Shown: positions 7,041 through 15,468, counted from the stretch's first letter. The stretch: 64,000 nucleotides of DNA from an uncultured Eggerthella sp. (GCA_905203045.1 CAJKUH010000012.1:1-64000); one strand, 5' to 3'. Made by a program: numbers and translations. The notes: generated by a model from the letters alone, not told the origin.

Positions 7041-7931
7041 ATGTTCGAGAACGCTACACATCGGTTCATTGAAGGGGAAGGCGGTGTGCCCATCCATACT
7101 GTGGTGATGGGCAAAGGCGCACCGCTTCTTTTGCTCCACGGTCATCCGGAAACATATCTTATGTGGCATAAGGTGGCAGATGATTTAGCACAGCGTTTTA
7201 CGTTGGTCATGTGCGATTTGCGTGGTTATGGCGATAGCGGCAAGCCCGATGGCAAGCCCGACCATAGCACTTACTCGAAGCGCGTTATGGCCCTTGACTG
7301 TACCAAAGTCATGAGTACGTTAGGCTATTCCACGTTTTCTGTCATAGGGCACGACCGAGGCGCCCGTGTTGCCTATCGTATGGCGCTCGACCACCCCGAA
7401 GTGGTTGATAAGTTGGTTTTGCTGGACATTGTTTCAACGTATGACATGTATGCGTTAAGTTCTGCCGAATTCGCAAAAGCGTTGTTCCATTGGTATTTGC
7501 TTACGCAAGACGAGCCGTTCCCTGAAGACTTAATTCTTTCCAGTAGAAAGATGTATTTCCGCAATGCACTGCATATTGGTCGGTACAACTCCGAAAACGA
7601 CACATCGTCGGAGGCATTTCCGCAAAAGGTGTACGACGAGTACCTGCGTCATTACAACATGGAGTGCATTCATGCCATTTGCGAGGAATACCGCGCTGGG
7701 GAAAGCATAGATCGCTTCCTTGATGAAGAGGACTTAAAGGCGGGGAAGAAGATTTCCGCCAAAACGCTGGTGCTGTGGGGCGCCAATGGCTTGGTTGAGA
7801 AGTTCTTCGATCCGCTGCAGTGCTGGAGCAGGTTCTGCGCTGACGTGCAGGGCGGAACCATACCGTGCGGACACTTTATTCCTGAAGAGGCTCCCGTGCC
7901 TTTGCTGAAGGAAGTGCAGCGGTTTTTATAG
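7041..7931 (+). CDS. Haloacetate (fluoroacetate) dehalogenase-like alpha/beta hydrolase
   Basis: A 296-residue alpha/beta hydrolase. The nucleophile elbow is GHDRGAR (about residues 103-109), with Asp instead of Ser, the hallmark of haloalkane/haloacetate dehalogenases and epoxide hydrolases. The DRGxR pattern supplies the two Arg residues that hold the carboxylate in fluoroacetate dehalogenase. HGHPE is the oxyanion region, HWYLLTQ (about 152) matches the halide-binding His-Trp pair, and CGHFIPEEAP near the end carries the catalytic His. The family hydrolyses haloacetate to glycolate and halide. ATG 7041 follows GGGTAGGGG, a modest ribosome site. It stands alone between a terminator and a nitroreductase and shares the operator motif with the phenolic-acid genes. 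An epoxide hydrolase is the main alternative. Confidence 0.78.
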   Translation: MFENATHRFIEGEGGVPIHTVVMGKGAPLLLLHGHPETYLMWHKVADDLAQRFTLVMCDLRGYGDSGKPDGKPDHSTYSKRVMALDCTKVMSTLGYSTFSVIGHDRGARVAYRMALDHPEVVDKLVLLDIVSTYDMYALSSAEFAKALFHWYLLTQDEPFPEDLILSSRKMYFRNALHIGRYNSENDTSSEAFPQKVYDEYLRHYNMECIHAICEEYRAGESIDRFLDEEDLKAGKKISAKTLVLWGANGLVEKFFDPLQCWSRFCADVQGGTIPCGHFIPEEAPVPLLKEVQRFL

Positions 7932-7973
7932 TGACTGAAAGCCGTTTGATCTGCGGTTTTTCAAGGAGGGGCC

Positions 7974-8030
7974 ATGGTTGTGCAAAACGCTGCCATGGCG
8001 AAAAACAATCCCGTAAAGGGGTGCGCTTAG
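7974..8030 (+). CDS. Putative 18-residue peptide before the nitroreductase
   Basis: ATG 7974 stands behind a strong Shine-Dalgarno AAGGAGGGG and opens a short frame (MVVQNAAMAKNNPVKGCA) that stops 21 bases before the nitroreductase start. No family is recognisable. A leader peptide or coupling device is possible, as is chance; codon data are too few to decide. Confidence 0.3.
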   Translation: MVVQNAAMAKNNPVKGCA

Positions 8031-8051
8031 GCGCAGAAAGGGATGATCAAA

Positions 8052-8627
8052 ATGGAGCTTATGGAGGCAATCCGCGGTAGGCGCAGCGTAAGGAAGTTCA
8101 AGTCTGATCCGATTCCGCGTGAAGACCTAGAGGAAATCATCGACGCAGGCCTATGTGCTCCTTCGGGGCAGAATTTGCAGCCGTGGTACTTCGTGGCGCT
8201 TACCAAGAAGGAAGATTTGGCTTACTTGTTCTCCGAGCTGGGAACCACTGCTTTTTCGCATCGTAAAGAACTGGAAGCACGCTTCAAGAACCATCCTGAA
8301 GTGGTAGAGGAAACCATGGAATTCATGTCCGCCATGGGTGGTGCGCAAACCATTATCCTGGGCTTTTTGAACAAGCCCGATTATTCGGAGGATATCCTTC
8401 CCAGTTGCGTTGAAAGCGTTTCGGCGGCAATGGAAAACATGTGCCTCGCTGCGTATGACAAGGGCATCGGTTCGTGCTGGGTTGAAGCGGTGGTGCGTGC
8501 CGGCAACGCTTTGGGCAGCCATTTTGCCCCCAGCCATGGCAAGTTGATCGGTGCAATTGTGTTGGGCTACCCCGACATGGAGCCTCGTCCCATTAAGAAG
8601 AAGGGCGCTCGCTACGTAATCCGTTAA
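8052..8627 (+). CDS. Nitroreductase-family flavoprotein
   Basis: A 191-residue FMN-dependent nitroreductase-fold protein, normal length. The N-terminal RGRRSVRKFKSDPI and the CAPSGQNLQPW stretch bind FMN phosphate and the isoalloxazine; GSCWVEAVVRAG and VLGYPDMEP near the C-terminus are typical. The family reduces nitro groups, quinones or enones with NAD(P)H, and the exact substrate is open. ATG 8052 (MELMEAIRGRRS) gives the normal family start and lies nine bases after AGAAAGGG; an ATG three codons upstream at 8043 is too close to that site. The stop codon lies inside the palindromic repeat at 8624-8656. Confidence 0.85.
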   Translation: MELMEAIRGRRSVRKFKSDPIPREDLEEIIDAGLCAPSGQNLQPWYFVALTKKEDLAYLFSELGTTAFSHRKELEARFKNHPEVVEETMEFMSAMGGAQTIILGFLNKPDYSEDILPSCVESVSAAMENMCLAAYDKGIGSCWVEAVVRAGNALGSHFAPSHGKLIGAIVLGYPDMEPRPIKKKGARYVIR

Positions 8628-8656
8628 CAAAATGGGGACAGTCCCCATTTTGTTAA
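8624..8656. repeat. Palindromic repeat, GGGGACAGTCCCC family, copy 1
   Basis: A perfect palindrome with 16-base arms (8624-8639 and 8641-8656) around a single A. It overlaps the nitroreductase stop codon. Copies with the same GGGAC-W-GTCCC core are at 23256-23286, 33459-33491 and 63108-63140. Confidence 0.85.
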
Positions 8657-8689
8657 ACCGTGTGAAAACAGGCCTTTCCTCTTTGCTTT

Positions 8690-8723
8690 TGCGCCCGTAG
8701 GTTGTTCCTGCGGGCGCATTTTT
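8690..8723 (+). terminator. Intrinsic terminator after the nitroreductase
   Basis: A 12-base-pair stem with one G-T pair (8690-8701 and 8707-8718) is followed by five T. Confidence 0.88.
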
Positions 8724-8794
8724 GTTTGTGGTGTGCGCTTATAATTACAGAAAGTGATTTGCGCTCTCTGTGAGCGCTTCTGCAAGGAGGGGCT

Positions 8795-10711
8795 ATGAAA
8801 GACGGGTTCATCACGGTTGCTGCGGCAACGCCTACGGTAGCGGTGGCCGATTGCCAGGCTAATGCGAAGGCGGTGCTTGACTGCATCAACGAAATGGCGC
8901 AAGCGCATGCCAAAGTGATGGTTCTCCCCGAGCTGTGCCTTACGGGCTATACCTGCAGCGACTTGTTCTGGCAAACCAAGCTGCTCGACGAAGCTGAAGC
9001 GGCGCTTGCAACGGTTGCCGAAGGCTCGCGTGGGGTAGACGCCCTTATTCTTGTTGGCTTGCCGCTTCGGGTGGCGGGAAAGCTGCTGAACGTTGCGGCT
9101 GTGCTTTCGCGCGGTAGGGTTTTGGGCTTTGTCCCTAAGGTGAACCTGCCAGCGTACAACGAGTTCTATGAAACGCGCCACTTTGCGCCAGGTTGCGCCG
9201 ACATGGGTACGGTCAGCTTTGGCGGTGAAGAGGTTCCTGTTGGAACAAACCTGCTTTTCACCTGCGCAAACGTTCCTGAGCTTTGCATTGCTGCAGAGAT
9301 TTGCGAAGACCTGTGGGTGCCGAACCCGCCTAGCACGCGTCATGCCTTGGCGGGTGCTACGGTGCTGTGCAACCTTTCTGCCAGCGACGAAATGGTGGGC
9401 AAGGGCGGCTATCGTCGTGGCTTGGTTTCGGGCCAGTCAGCGCGTTTGGTGTGTGCATACCTCTATGCAACGGCAGGCGAAGGCGAATCGACTACCGATT
9501 TGGTTTTCGGCGGACAGAATCTTATTGCCGAAAACGGCACGGTGCTGGCGGAATCCACCACGTTCGAAAACGAAGTGAACGTGGCAACCATCGATGTGCA
9601 ACGCTTGGCATCTGAGCGCCGCCGCATGAGCACGTTCCCAGCAGCGAATACACAGGGCTATCGAACGGTTTCTTTCACCTTGCAGGTGGAGGAAGCCAAG
9701 TTGGTGCGCACGTTCGATGCCGATCCGTTTGTTCCGGCTGATGCCACGAGGCTTTCCGACCGTTGCGAGGAAATACTGAACATCCAGGCGCTCGGTCTGA
9801 AGAAGCGTCTGGCCCATACCCACGCCAAAACTGCGGTAGTGGGTATTTCCGGTGGCCTCGACTCGACCTTGGCGCTGCTGGTTACGGCGCGTGCCTTCGA
9901 CATGTTGGGGCTTTCACGCGAAGGCATTGTTGCGGTTACCATGCCCGGCTTCGGCACTACCGATCGCACGTATCACAATGCGGTTGCCATGATCAAAAGC
10001 CTGGGCGCTACGTTCAAGGAAGTGTCCATTGCAGCAGCTGTTATGCAGCATTTTGCCGACATCGGTCACGACGCGGCAGTGCATGATGTGACGTATGAAA
10101 ACAGCCAGGCGCGTGAACGTACTCAGATCCTGATGGATATCGCCAATCAGGAAAACGGCTTTGTTATCGGCACGGGTGATCTTTCCGAATTGGCTTTAGG
10201 CTGGGCAACCTACAACGGCGACCATATGTCGATGTATGCCGTGAATGCTTCGGTTCCCAAGACGCTGGTGCGTCACCTGGTCCGTCACTATGCCGATACC
10301 TGTGGCAGCATCGAATTGGCGGAAGTGCTCTACGATGTGCTGGAAACGCCGGTGAGCCCCGAGCTTTTGCCGCCGGAAGACGGCGCCATTTCTCAGAAAA
10401 CCGAAGACTTGGTTGGCCCGTACGAACTGCACGATTTCTTCCTGTACCAAATGTTGCGCCTTGGTTTTGCGCCGGGTAAGATCTACCGCGTTGCGAAGCA
10501 GGCGTTTGCGGGGCGCTACGACAACGAAACCATTTTGAAGTGGCTGCGCACGTTCTATTGGCGCTTCTTCGCGCAGCAGTTCAAGCGCTCGTGCTTGCCC
10601 GATGGCCCCAAGGTGGGCAGCGTGGCGGTTTCTCCGCGCGGCGATTTGCGCATGCCTTCCGATGCGTGTGTAAACGCCTGGATCAAGGAAATCGAAACGC
10701 TTCAGCCGTAA
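8795..10711 (+). CDS. nadE: Glutamine-dependent NAD+ synthetase
   Basis: A 638-residue two-domain enzyme making NAD+ from deamido-NAD+, ATP and glutamine, the last step of NAD synthesis. The N-terminal nitrilase-type glutaminase (about residues 1-290) shows the Glu-Lys-Cys triad in VLPELCLTGY, FVPKVNLPAYNEF and AAEICEDLW. The C-terminal synthetase (about 320-638) shows the ATP loop GISGGLDSTLALL and GTGDLSELALGW. The length matches actinobacterial and other long NadE forms. ATG 8795 follows AAGGAGGGG. It is a single-gene unit, with a terminator upstream and a convergent LysR gene downstream. Confidence 0.96.
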   Translation: MKDGFITVAAATPTVAVADCQANAKAVLDCINEMAQAHAKVMVLPELCLTGYTCSDLFWQTKLLDEAEAALATVAEGSRGVDALILVGLPLRVAGKLLNVAAVLSRGRVLGFVPKVNLPAYNEFYETRHFAPGCADMGTVSFGGEEVPVGTNLLFTCANVPELCIAAEICEDLWVPNPPSTRHALAGATVLCNLSASDEMVGKGGYRRGLVSGQSARLVCAYLYATAGEGESTTDLVFGGQNLIAENGTVLAESTTFENEVNVATIDVQRLASERRRMSTFPAANTQGYRTVSFTLQVEEAKLVRTFDADPFVPADATRLSDRCEEILNIQALGLKKRLAHTHAKTAVVGISGGLDSTLALLVTARAFDMLGLSREGIVAVTMPGFGTTDRTYHNAVAMIKSLGATFKEVSIAAAVMQHFADIGHDAAVHDVTYENSQARERTQILMDIANQENGFVIGTGDLSELALGWATYNGDHMSMYAVNASVPKTLVRHLVRHYADTCGSIELAEVLYDVLETPVSPELLPPEDGAISQKTEDLVGPYELHDFFLYQMLRLGFAPGKIYRVAKQAFAGRYDNETILKWLRTFYWRFFAQQFKRSCLPDGPKVGSVAVSPRGDLRMPSDACVNAWIKEIETLQP

Positions 10712-10812
10712 ATGCATCCGCGCCTGATGGGTTGGGCCCTTTCAACAGGGAAGAAATGGGTAGACACCCGTGCCCAACTGCACCAGGGGGCAGCTAAACG
10801 CTGTTGGTGCCG

Positions 10813-11736
10813 TTAGGCGTTGAAGTCGGGTCGATTGTACTCAGGCGCTTCGAATGCCAGAAGGAAATCGATGAATGCCTGCGTTGCAGGGCTGGGCGTA
10901 TCTCCTTCACGGCGGGTAAGCGAAACGGGGTAGAAGTTTTCTGCGCCCTCAACATCAAGCGGCAGGATAACCATGTTGGGGTCGGGCGGCAGGTTCGAGG
11001 TAAGCATAGTAAGCGCCACGCTTGATTCATGCACCGCCAAAGCCCCCAGAATAACCTCGTCTTCGTAGTTGCGCACCAGCGTTAGCTTGTCCAATGGTGC
11101 GCCTGTTGCCTGCAAAAACGCTTCGAGCGTTTCGCCGCAGGCAATGCCGCGTCGGTAGGTGATAACGGTGTGCCCGATCAGGTTTTCGTAGCGTACTTTG
11201 GAAAGCGCTGCCAACGGGTGGTCGCGCCGCACGGCAACAACGAGTCGCTGGTGGAACAACGTGGTGCAGGTGATGCCCGGCTTGCGAACGGGCCCGGCAA
11301 TAACCACGTCGCATATTCCCTGCTCAAGCTTCTGATTCAGCGGTGCTGTTTCACCTTGCAGCACATGGAACTCTGTTTTGTCGCCGAATTGCTTGCGGAA
11401 GCTCTGCATTGCCGCGGGCAGATATCCTGAACGCACCGTGGCGATGGCCCCTACGTTGATGGAGCCGGAAAGGCTGCCGTGCCTGCGATCTATTTCGGCA
11501 ATTCCGCGGTCGATGGCGGCAAGCCCTTCGGAAACATGCCTCAAAAACACGCGCCCATCGTCGGTAAGCTGCACATTGCGTCCCGTTTTGCAAAACAGCT
11601 GACAGCCCAATTCCTTTTCCAAGGAAGAAATGGAATGGGAGAGTGCCGATTGGGAAATATGCAGGCTTTCGGCCGAGCGGGTATAGTGCTCGGTTTTGGC
11701 AAGATGGCAGAAGTAGGTCAACTGTGCCAGGTTCAT
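10813..11736 (-). CDS. LysR-family transcriptional regulator
   Basis: A 307-residue LysR-type regulator of normal length. The N-terminal winged helix-turn-helix reads MNLAQLTYFCHLAKTEHYTRSAESLHISQSALSHSI in outline (residues 1-36; TRSAESLHISQSALS is the helix pair), followed by a linker helix and a periplasmic-binding-type effector domain (about 90-300). It is transcribed divergently from the MaoC gene at 12049, which is a natural target. ATG 11736 follows AAGGGAG. The inducer is unknown. Confidence 0.92.
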   Translation of the reverse strand: MNLAQLTYFCHLAKTEHYTRSAESLHISQSALSHSISSLEKELGCQLFCKTGRNVQLTDDGRVFLRHVSEGLAAIDRGIAEIDRRHGSLSGSINVGAIATVRSGYLPAAMQSFRKQFGDKTEFHVLQGETAPLNQKLEQGICDVVIAGPVRKPGITCTTLFHQRLVVAVRRDHPLAALSKVRYENLIGHTVITYRRGIACGETLEAFLQATGAPLDKLTLVRNYEDEVILGALAVHESSVALTMLTSNLPPDPNMVILPLDVEGAENFYPVSLTRREGDTPSPATQAFIDFLLAFEAPEYNRPDFNA

Positions 11737-12048
11737 AAGACTCCCTTATCGCATGTTCCGATGAGACGCATGCATGTAAAACTATGAATACTGCTCATAT
11801 ATTACCTCAGCTTCCACCAATACTTTGCAGCAGACATAAAAGCACAGGTGGGGTACCGTTTTACCTGCGGAATCGGGGGATTCTGCATAGGATGGTTTGC
11901 ACATCGGTTGCTTGTTTTTGTGCGAATACCGCCCTGCGCAATGGCGTTTTGCAAGCGCCAGGCCGAACCCTAGCTCGAGCTTCAGCGAAAAGCGGGTGCC
12001 ATTGCGCGGGTCGGGCCCATCGGCAACCGGCAAGAAAGGGGATTCACC
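11737..12048. promoter_or_regulatory. Divergent LysR/MaoC intergenic region
   Basis: This 312-base gap holds the inverted repeat TATGA-N7-TCATA (11783-11787, 11795-11799), which fits the T-N11-A pattern of LysR binding sites, 47 bases upstream of the LysR start. The remainder contains no gene I can support; an AAAGGGG ribosome site lies just before the MaoC start. Confidence 0.4.
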
Positions 12049-12480
12049 ATGTCTAAGCTGCCTTTGGAAGTAGGGAACAGCTGCACGTTCACCAAAACGG
12101 TTAGCGAATCGGATGTCTATCTGTTTGGCGGCATCACGGGCGATTACAGCCAGATGCATTTCAACGAAGCCTTCATGAAAACCACGAAGTACGGCACGCG
12201 CATTGTTCACGGCGTGCTCACATTCGCATTTGGCAGCACGGCTTCAACGCTTATTCAGCAGAAGTATCAGTCGCCCATTCCCAGCGCATCGTACGGCTAT
12301 GATCACCTGCGCTTTACGGCACCGGTGTATTTCGGCGATACCCTTACGGCAACCTACACGGTTAAAGAGGTTGATGAAGAAGCCATGAAAACCTATGCCG
12401 ACGTGGTGATTACCAACCAGGATGGCACGGTGGTATGCGTGGCTACCCATATTCTGAAGTTCTTCGAGCTGGAAGAATAA
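12049..12480 (+). CDS. MaoC-like hot-dog-fold (R)-hydratase
   Basis: A 143-residue MaoC-domain protein. The hydratase signature is clear: SESDVYLFGGITGDYSQMHFNEAFMK in outline (residues 18-43), with the catalytic Asp and His in GDYSQMH, then RIVHGVLTFAF. Such proteins hydrate trans-2-enoyl-CoA to (R)-3-hydroxyacyl-CoA or dehydrate in the other direction. The single domain length is normal. ATG 12049 follows AAAGGGGATT. It heads a possible loose operon with the VOC and PanE-like genes (gaps of 140 and 151 bases) and faces the LysR gene, suggesting control by that regulator. Confidence 0.85.
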   Translation: MSKLPLEVGNSCTFTKTVSESDVYLFGGITGDYSQMHFNEAFMKTTKYGTRIVHGVLTFAFGSTASTLIQQKYQSPIPSASYGYDHLRFTAPVYFGDTLTATYTVKEVDEEAMKTYADVVITNQDGTVVCVATHILKFFELEE

Positions 12481-12620
12481 AATGCTGCGCCGTTCGCTTC
12501 TGAGGGGGGGGACGGCGCGGGCGGTGCTTGGGCGTTGGGTTGTCTGCTTAGGGGAGTTTCGCGGAAGCCCAGTTCGCCCAGGCACTGTTTGCTAAAGGCC
12601 AGGCTTGCAAGGAGGAAAAG

Positions 12621-12962
12621 ATGGGGACCCCAGTAGTTGATCATGTTGCGGTCAAGGTAGCCGATCTGGAGGCTGCGGTGGTGTTTTTCACCCAGGTGAT
12701 GGGAATGGAAATCACGCTTACTGATCCGACAGACGGAGCGGGGCCGTTTCAGCAGGTATGGGTCGGAGGGATCCAACTACAGCGAGGCGGCGAGGGCCGG
12801 TATGCGGGTGATGTGACCCATATAGGCGTGGTTGCCGAAAACCGCGAAGAGCTGTTGGATGCAGTGTATGCGCAGCCAGGCGTCGCGCAGGCGCAGGGGA
12901 AGCCGCGCAACTGGTTTGTCACGCCGTTTGGCCTGGCTATCGAGGTCAACGAATGCGCGTGA
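12621..12962 (+). CDS. VOC-superfamily (glyoxalase-like) protein
   Basis: A 113-residue protein with one vicinal-oxygen-chelate domain: DHVAVKVADLEAAVVFFTQVMG at the N-terminus (residues 7-28), then GDVTHIGVVAENREEL and a C-terminal FVTPFGLAIEVNE. His8, His67 and the terminal Glu are candidate metal ligands. These proteins include glyoxalase I, methylmalonyl-CoA epimerase and dioxygenases; the small size and the MaoC neighbour do not settle which. ATG 12621 follows a strong AAGGAGG. Confidence 0.8.
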   Translation: MGTPVVDHVAVKVADLEAAVVFFTQVMGMEITLTDPTDGAGPFQQVWVGGIQLQRGGEGRYAGDVTHIGVVAENREELLDAVYAQPGVAQAQGKPRNWFVTPFGLAIEVNECA

Positions 12963-13113
12963 GCCCACTCGGCGAGTGGTTGAGTTAGAACGTTTGGGCA
13001 CCGTGATGCCTGGACGCCGATTCTGTTCTAGGACGGCTGGCTTCCCGCCTGCGTTGCGGAGTTCTTGATGTTGAAGTCGGGCGGGATGCCGGCACTGTTG
13101 ACTAGGGGGAGCA

Positions 13114-14052
13114 ATGAAAGTTTGTGTTTTGGGCGCGGGCTCGTTGGGAAGCACCATTGGCGGAGCATTGGCACAGGCCGGCAACGAGGTTCATTTCGTG
13201 GGCCGCGCTCCGCATATGAATGCGATAAACGAAAAAGGCCTGGTCATGGTGACGCCAACGGGTGAAGAAACGGCCCATCCTGTTGGACATACTACACCCG
13301 ACGGTATTGGACCGGTTGACCTGGTAATTGTGCTGTGCAAGGCCTTCGATACGGCGAAGACCATCGAAGAAGCGCGCGAATTGGTGGGACCGGATACTGT
13401 GGTGATGTCGCTGCAGAATGGGCTGGGCGCCGAAGACGTGCTGTGCGAAGCGATTGGTGCCGAGCATGTTATCGGCGGAAAAACCTACATTGGCGGCATG
13501 TTGCTGGAGCCGGGACGCGTGCAGGCTACCATTCCTGGTAAAGACACGTTTATCGGCGAACTTGACGGTAGCATCACCCCGCGTGTGCAGGCTATTGGCC
13601 AGGCATTTGAAAATGCGGGTATGCATTGTATCGTTTCCGACAACATCATGGGTGTTATCTGGGACAAGCTGTTGGTGAATGTGGCAACAGGAGCTGTGTG
13701 TGGTGTAACGCGTTTGCCTTACGGGCCCATGTATGAAGAGGAAAAGCTGGTGGCCTGCGCTTGCGCTGCCGTTCAAGAGGGGATGGAAGTGGCATCAGCC
13801 GCAGGCGTGAAGCTGACGTACAACAAGCCTATCGACGTATTGGAGTTGGCGCGCGCGGGCTTGCCCTATGACTTCAAACCCTCCATCTTGCAGAGTCTGG
13901 AAAAGCACCGCCCCACCGAAGTGGGAGTTATCAACGGCGCTGTGGTTGCGCAAGGCAAGAAATACGGCGTGTCAACGCCCGTAAACGAAACGCTGCAAGC
14001 ACTGGTCGGTGGTGTAGAGCGCTACATCCGCGAGTATGCAGCAGAAGGGTAG
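13114..14052 (+). CDS. panE: 2-dehydropantoate 2-reductase family protein
   Basis: A 312-residue ketopantoate reductase family protein. The N-terminal Rossmann motif is VLGAGSLGSTIGGALAQAG (residues 5-23). Other marks are SLQNGLGAED (about 100), the catalytic Lys in IMGVIWDKLLVNVATGAV (about 182-198) and a C-terminal helical domain with RPTEVGVINGAVV. PanE reduces ketopantoate with NADPH in pantothenate synthesis. Because panB and panC are absent nearby and the neighbours are catabolic-looking, it may act on a related 2-oxo acid. ATG 13114 follows GGGGGAG. A terminator follows. Confidence 0.85.
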   Translation: MKVCVLGAGSLGSTIGGALAQAGNEVHFVGRAPHMNAINEKGLVMVTPTGEETAHPVGHTTPDGIGPVDLVIVLCKAFDTAKTIEEARELVGPDTVVMSLQNGLGAEDVLCEAIGAEHVIGGKTYIGGMLLEPGRVQATIPGKDTFIGELDGSITPRVQAIGQAFENAGMHCIVSDNIMGVIWDKLLVNVATGAVCGVTRLPYGPMYEEEKLVACACAAVQEGMEVASAAGVKLTYNKPIDVLELARAGLPYDFKPSILQSLEKHRPTEVGVINGAVVAQGKKYGVSTPVNETLQALVGGVERYIREYAAEG

Positions 14053-14075
14053 TGCAGCTGATCGTTCTTAAATCG

Positions 14076-14110
14076 ATGGGAAGGCCCGCATAGGTGGGCC
14101 TTCCCATTTT
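14076..14110 (+). terminator. Intrinsic terminator after panE
   Basis: A perfect 12-base-pair stem (14076-14087 and 14096-14107) is followed by TTTT; it can also serve the convergent DUF3800 gene. Confidence 0.88.
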
Positions 14111-14121
14111 CGGAGGAAAAA

Positions 14122-14815
14122 TCATATGCCCGACATTTGTTTGAGCAGCTTGTAGCGAATGCGCTTAAGGTGGTTTCGTTTAAAGGCTTGATAGTCTTTG
14201 CCGAAAATTTTGATATCTGTTTTGGTCAAGTGCTTTTCTCGGTATTTGATGTCAGTAAGCTCGAGCGTACAAAGATAGTCGACTACTTGAAACAGACGAT
14301 ATTCTGGTGCGCTTGCCATTCGATAAAGAATAGCGTCCTTGGATAGAATGAAATCAATCGCACTATGAAGGGCTGAAGTTACCATTTGCTGTCCATTGTC
14401 ATAGCAGATTTTTACCTTGTCGTAGCTTTGGAAGTACAAAAGGTTGTCGGTCAGAAAAATGACAAGGTCTTTTTTTGAGTCGAGCGATGAACTGTTCCGA
14501 GGTGGCTACCTCACTGCGTCTATATACAAACGATTTATAGAGATAGGGCAGCTTGCGAGCAAAGCCCTCGAAGGCGGATAGGAGCTTCTTCCTTTCCCCG
14601 ATGTCCATTGCTTCGTAGCTTTCGTGCCCATTCATCAATGGTGATGCATGAAAGGGCAAGTTGGGCAGGCATTTTCTGCGAAGATCGTTTTCGTAAGCGT
14701 CAATCAGATCTGCGATAGGGCTGCTTTGGTCGTGGAATAAAAGCGTGACAAGGCAATAGCGGGAATTGCCGCTTTGGCTTCCCGATTTATCTACGAAAAT
14801 GCTGAGCTCTAGCAA
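14122..14815 (-). pseudogene. DUF3800 protein gene, broken by a frameshift in an A7 run
   Basis: Two minus-strand frames together make one DUF3800 protein of about 230 residues. The 5' part starts at TTG 14815, five bases after a G-rich site, and begins LELSIFVDKSGSQSG, matching the DUF3800 FVDESG motif although the Glu is Lys here. It reads to ...IARLKK at an A7 run (14471-14477) and then goes out of frame. Dropping one A continues as DLVIFLTDNLLYFQSYDKV into the second frame, which ends at 14122. The break is a +1 shift relative to frame 0, so it looks like a lost gene, a phase-variable tract or a base-call error. DUF3800 proteins are uncharacterised, often near mobile or defence genes. Confidence 0.75.
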
Positions 14816-14832
14816 GATACCCCCCCAATAAC

Positions 14833-14859
14833 AAAAAGTGCCGGGGGACACCCCCGGCA
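14833..14859 (-). terminator. Terminator-like hairpin just upstream of the DUF3800 gene
   Basis: A perfect 9-base-pair stem TGCCGGGGG/CCCCCGGCA (14839-14847, 14851-14859) followed on the minus strand by five T. It ends 18 bases before the DUF3800 start, so it could end transcripts from upstream or act as an attenuator. Confidence 0.6.
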
Positions 14860-15034
14860 GCTTGGAAGTAGCGCTAAGCGCCACCGCCAACTTTTTTACT
14901 ATGTTTGGACAAGGAAGAGAAGCGTATTTCGATTTTTCTTTTTGTGGAACCTGTTTCTCCGGGCATTCTCCACCAAATCATTCACTCGAAGGCGTTTTGC
15001 GGTAAGAGAGCGTGCTTCACGCTGTAATGCAAAC

Positions 15035-15159
15035 CACCACAACTGCTTTTTTTGGCAATAATTGAGCGTACATATTAAAGCGAAACCGATGGCTAGGAGG
15101 GCATCTGCCTTCTTCTAGGCCGGTTTTGCTTTATGCGCCAATGCCTTGCAGTTGTGGTG
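15035..15159. repeat. Nested fold-back element upstream of the arginine cluster
   Basis: Outer perfect 12-base arms CACCACAACTGC/GCAGTTGTGGTG (15035-15046, 15148-15159) enclose 13-base arms with one mismatch (15076-15088, 15121-15133) and an inner GC-rich hairpin (15089-15120). The whole could fold as one long stem: a MITE-like relic or a structured RNA. The flanks 14860-15034 show nothing recognised. Confidence 0.55.
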
Positions 15160-15273
15160 ACTGTGGCGGATGCCTTCCTTAGCCATTATCAAGTTGGCAA
15201 AATGGCGGTTGATGTAAAACGGCAGGAGATCGAAGCAGTTAAAGCTCTTGTTGAAGATCTGCGGAAGAAATGA
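15133..15273 (+). CDS. Possible small protein or gene remnant, 46 residues
   Basis: ATG 15133 opens a 46-codon frame ending at 15273, 21 bases before a strong terminator. The C-terminal half (from Met24, MAVDVKRQEIEAVKALVEDLRKK in outline) is an amphipathic charged helix that looks protein-like, while the N-terminal part lies in the fold-back repeat. A start at 15202 is equally possible. No family is recognised; it may be the tail of a lost gene. Confidence 0.25.
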   Translation: MRQCLAVVVTVADAFLSHYQVGKMAVDVKRQEIEAVKALVEDLRKK

Positions 15274-15294
15274 CCCGAATTTCTTTGCTTTTCT

Positions 15295-15320
15295 AGCGGC
15301 CCCAATATGGGGCCGCTTTT
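15295..15320 (+). terminator. Intrinsic terminator before the arginine cluster
   Basis: A perfect 9-base-pair stem AGCGGCCCC/GGGGCCGCT (15295-15303, 15309-15317) followed by TTTT. The following 148 bases to argC hold only a weak CGCGG/CCGCG hairpin; no arginine operator is evident. Confidence 0.85.
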
Positions 15321-15468
15321 GCTTCTTGGCTGTTTAATGTGCGAAAGCGGGTTAAAACTGCGGGCGAATTGGAGTACCCTAAAGAAACCTGTAGTACAGG
15401 ATGTTTCATTAAAAGAACTCGCGCGGGTATCCGCGTTGGGCGATTAGATCGAAAGAAGGCTCAGCGAA

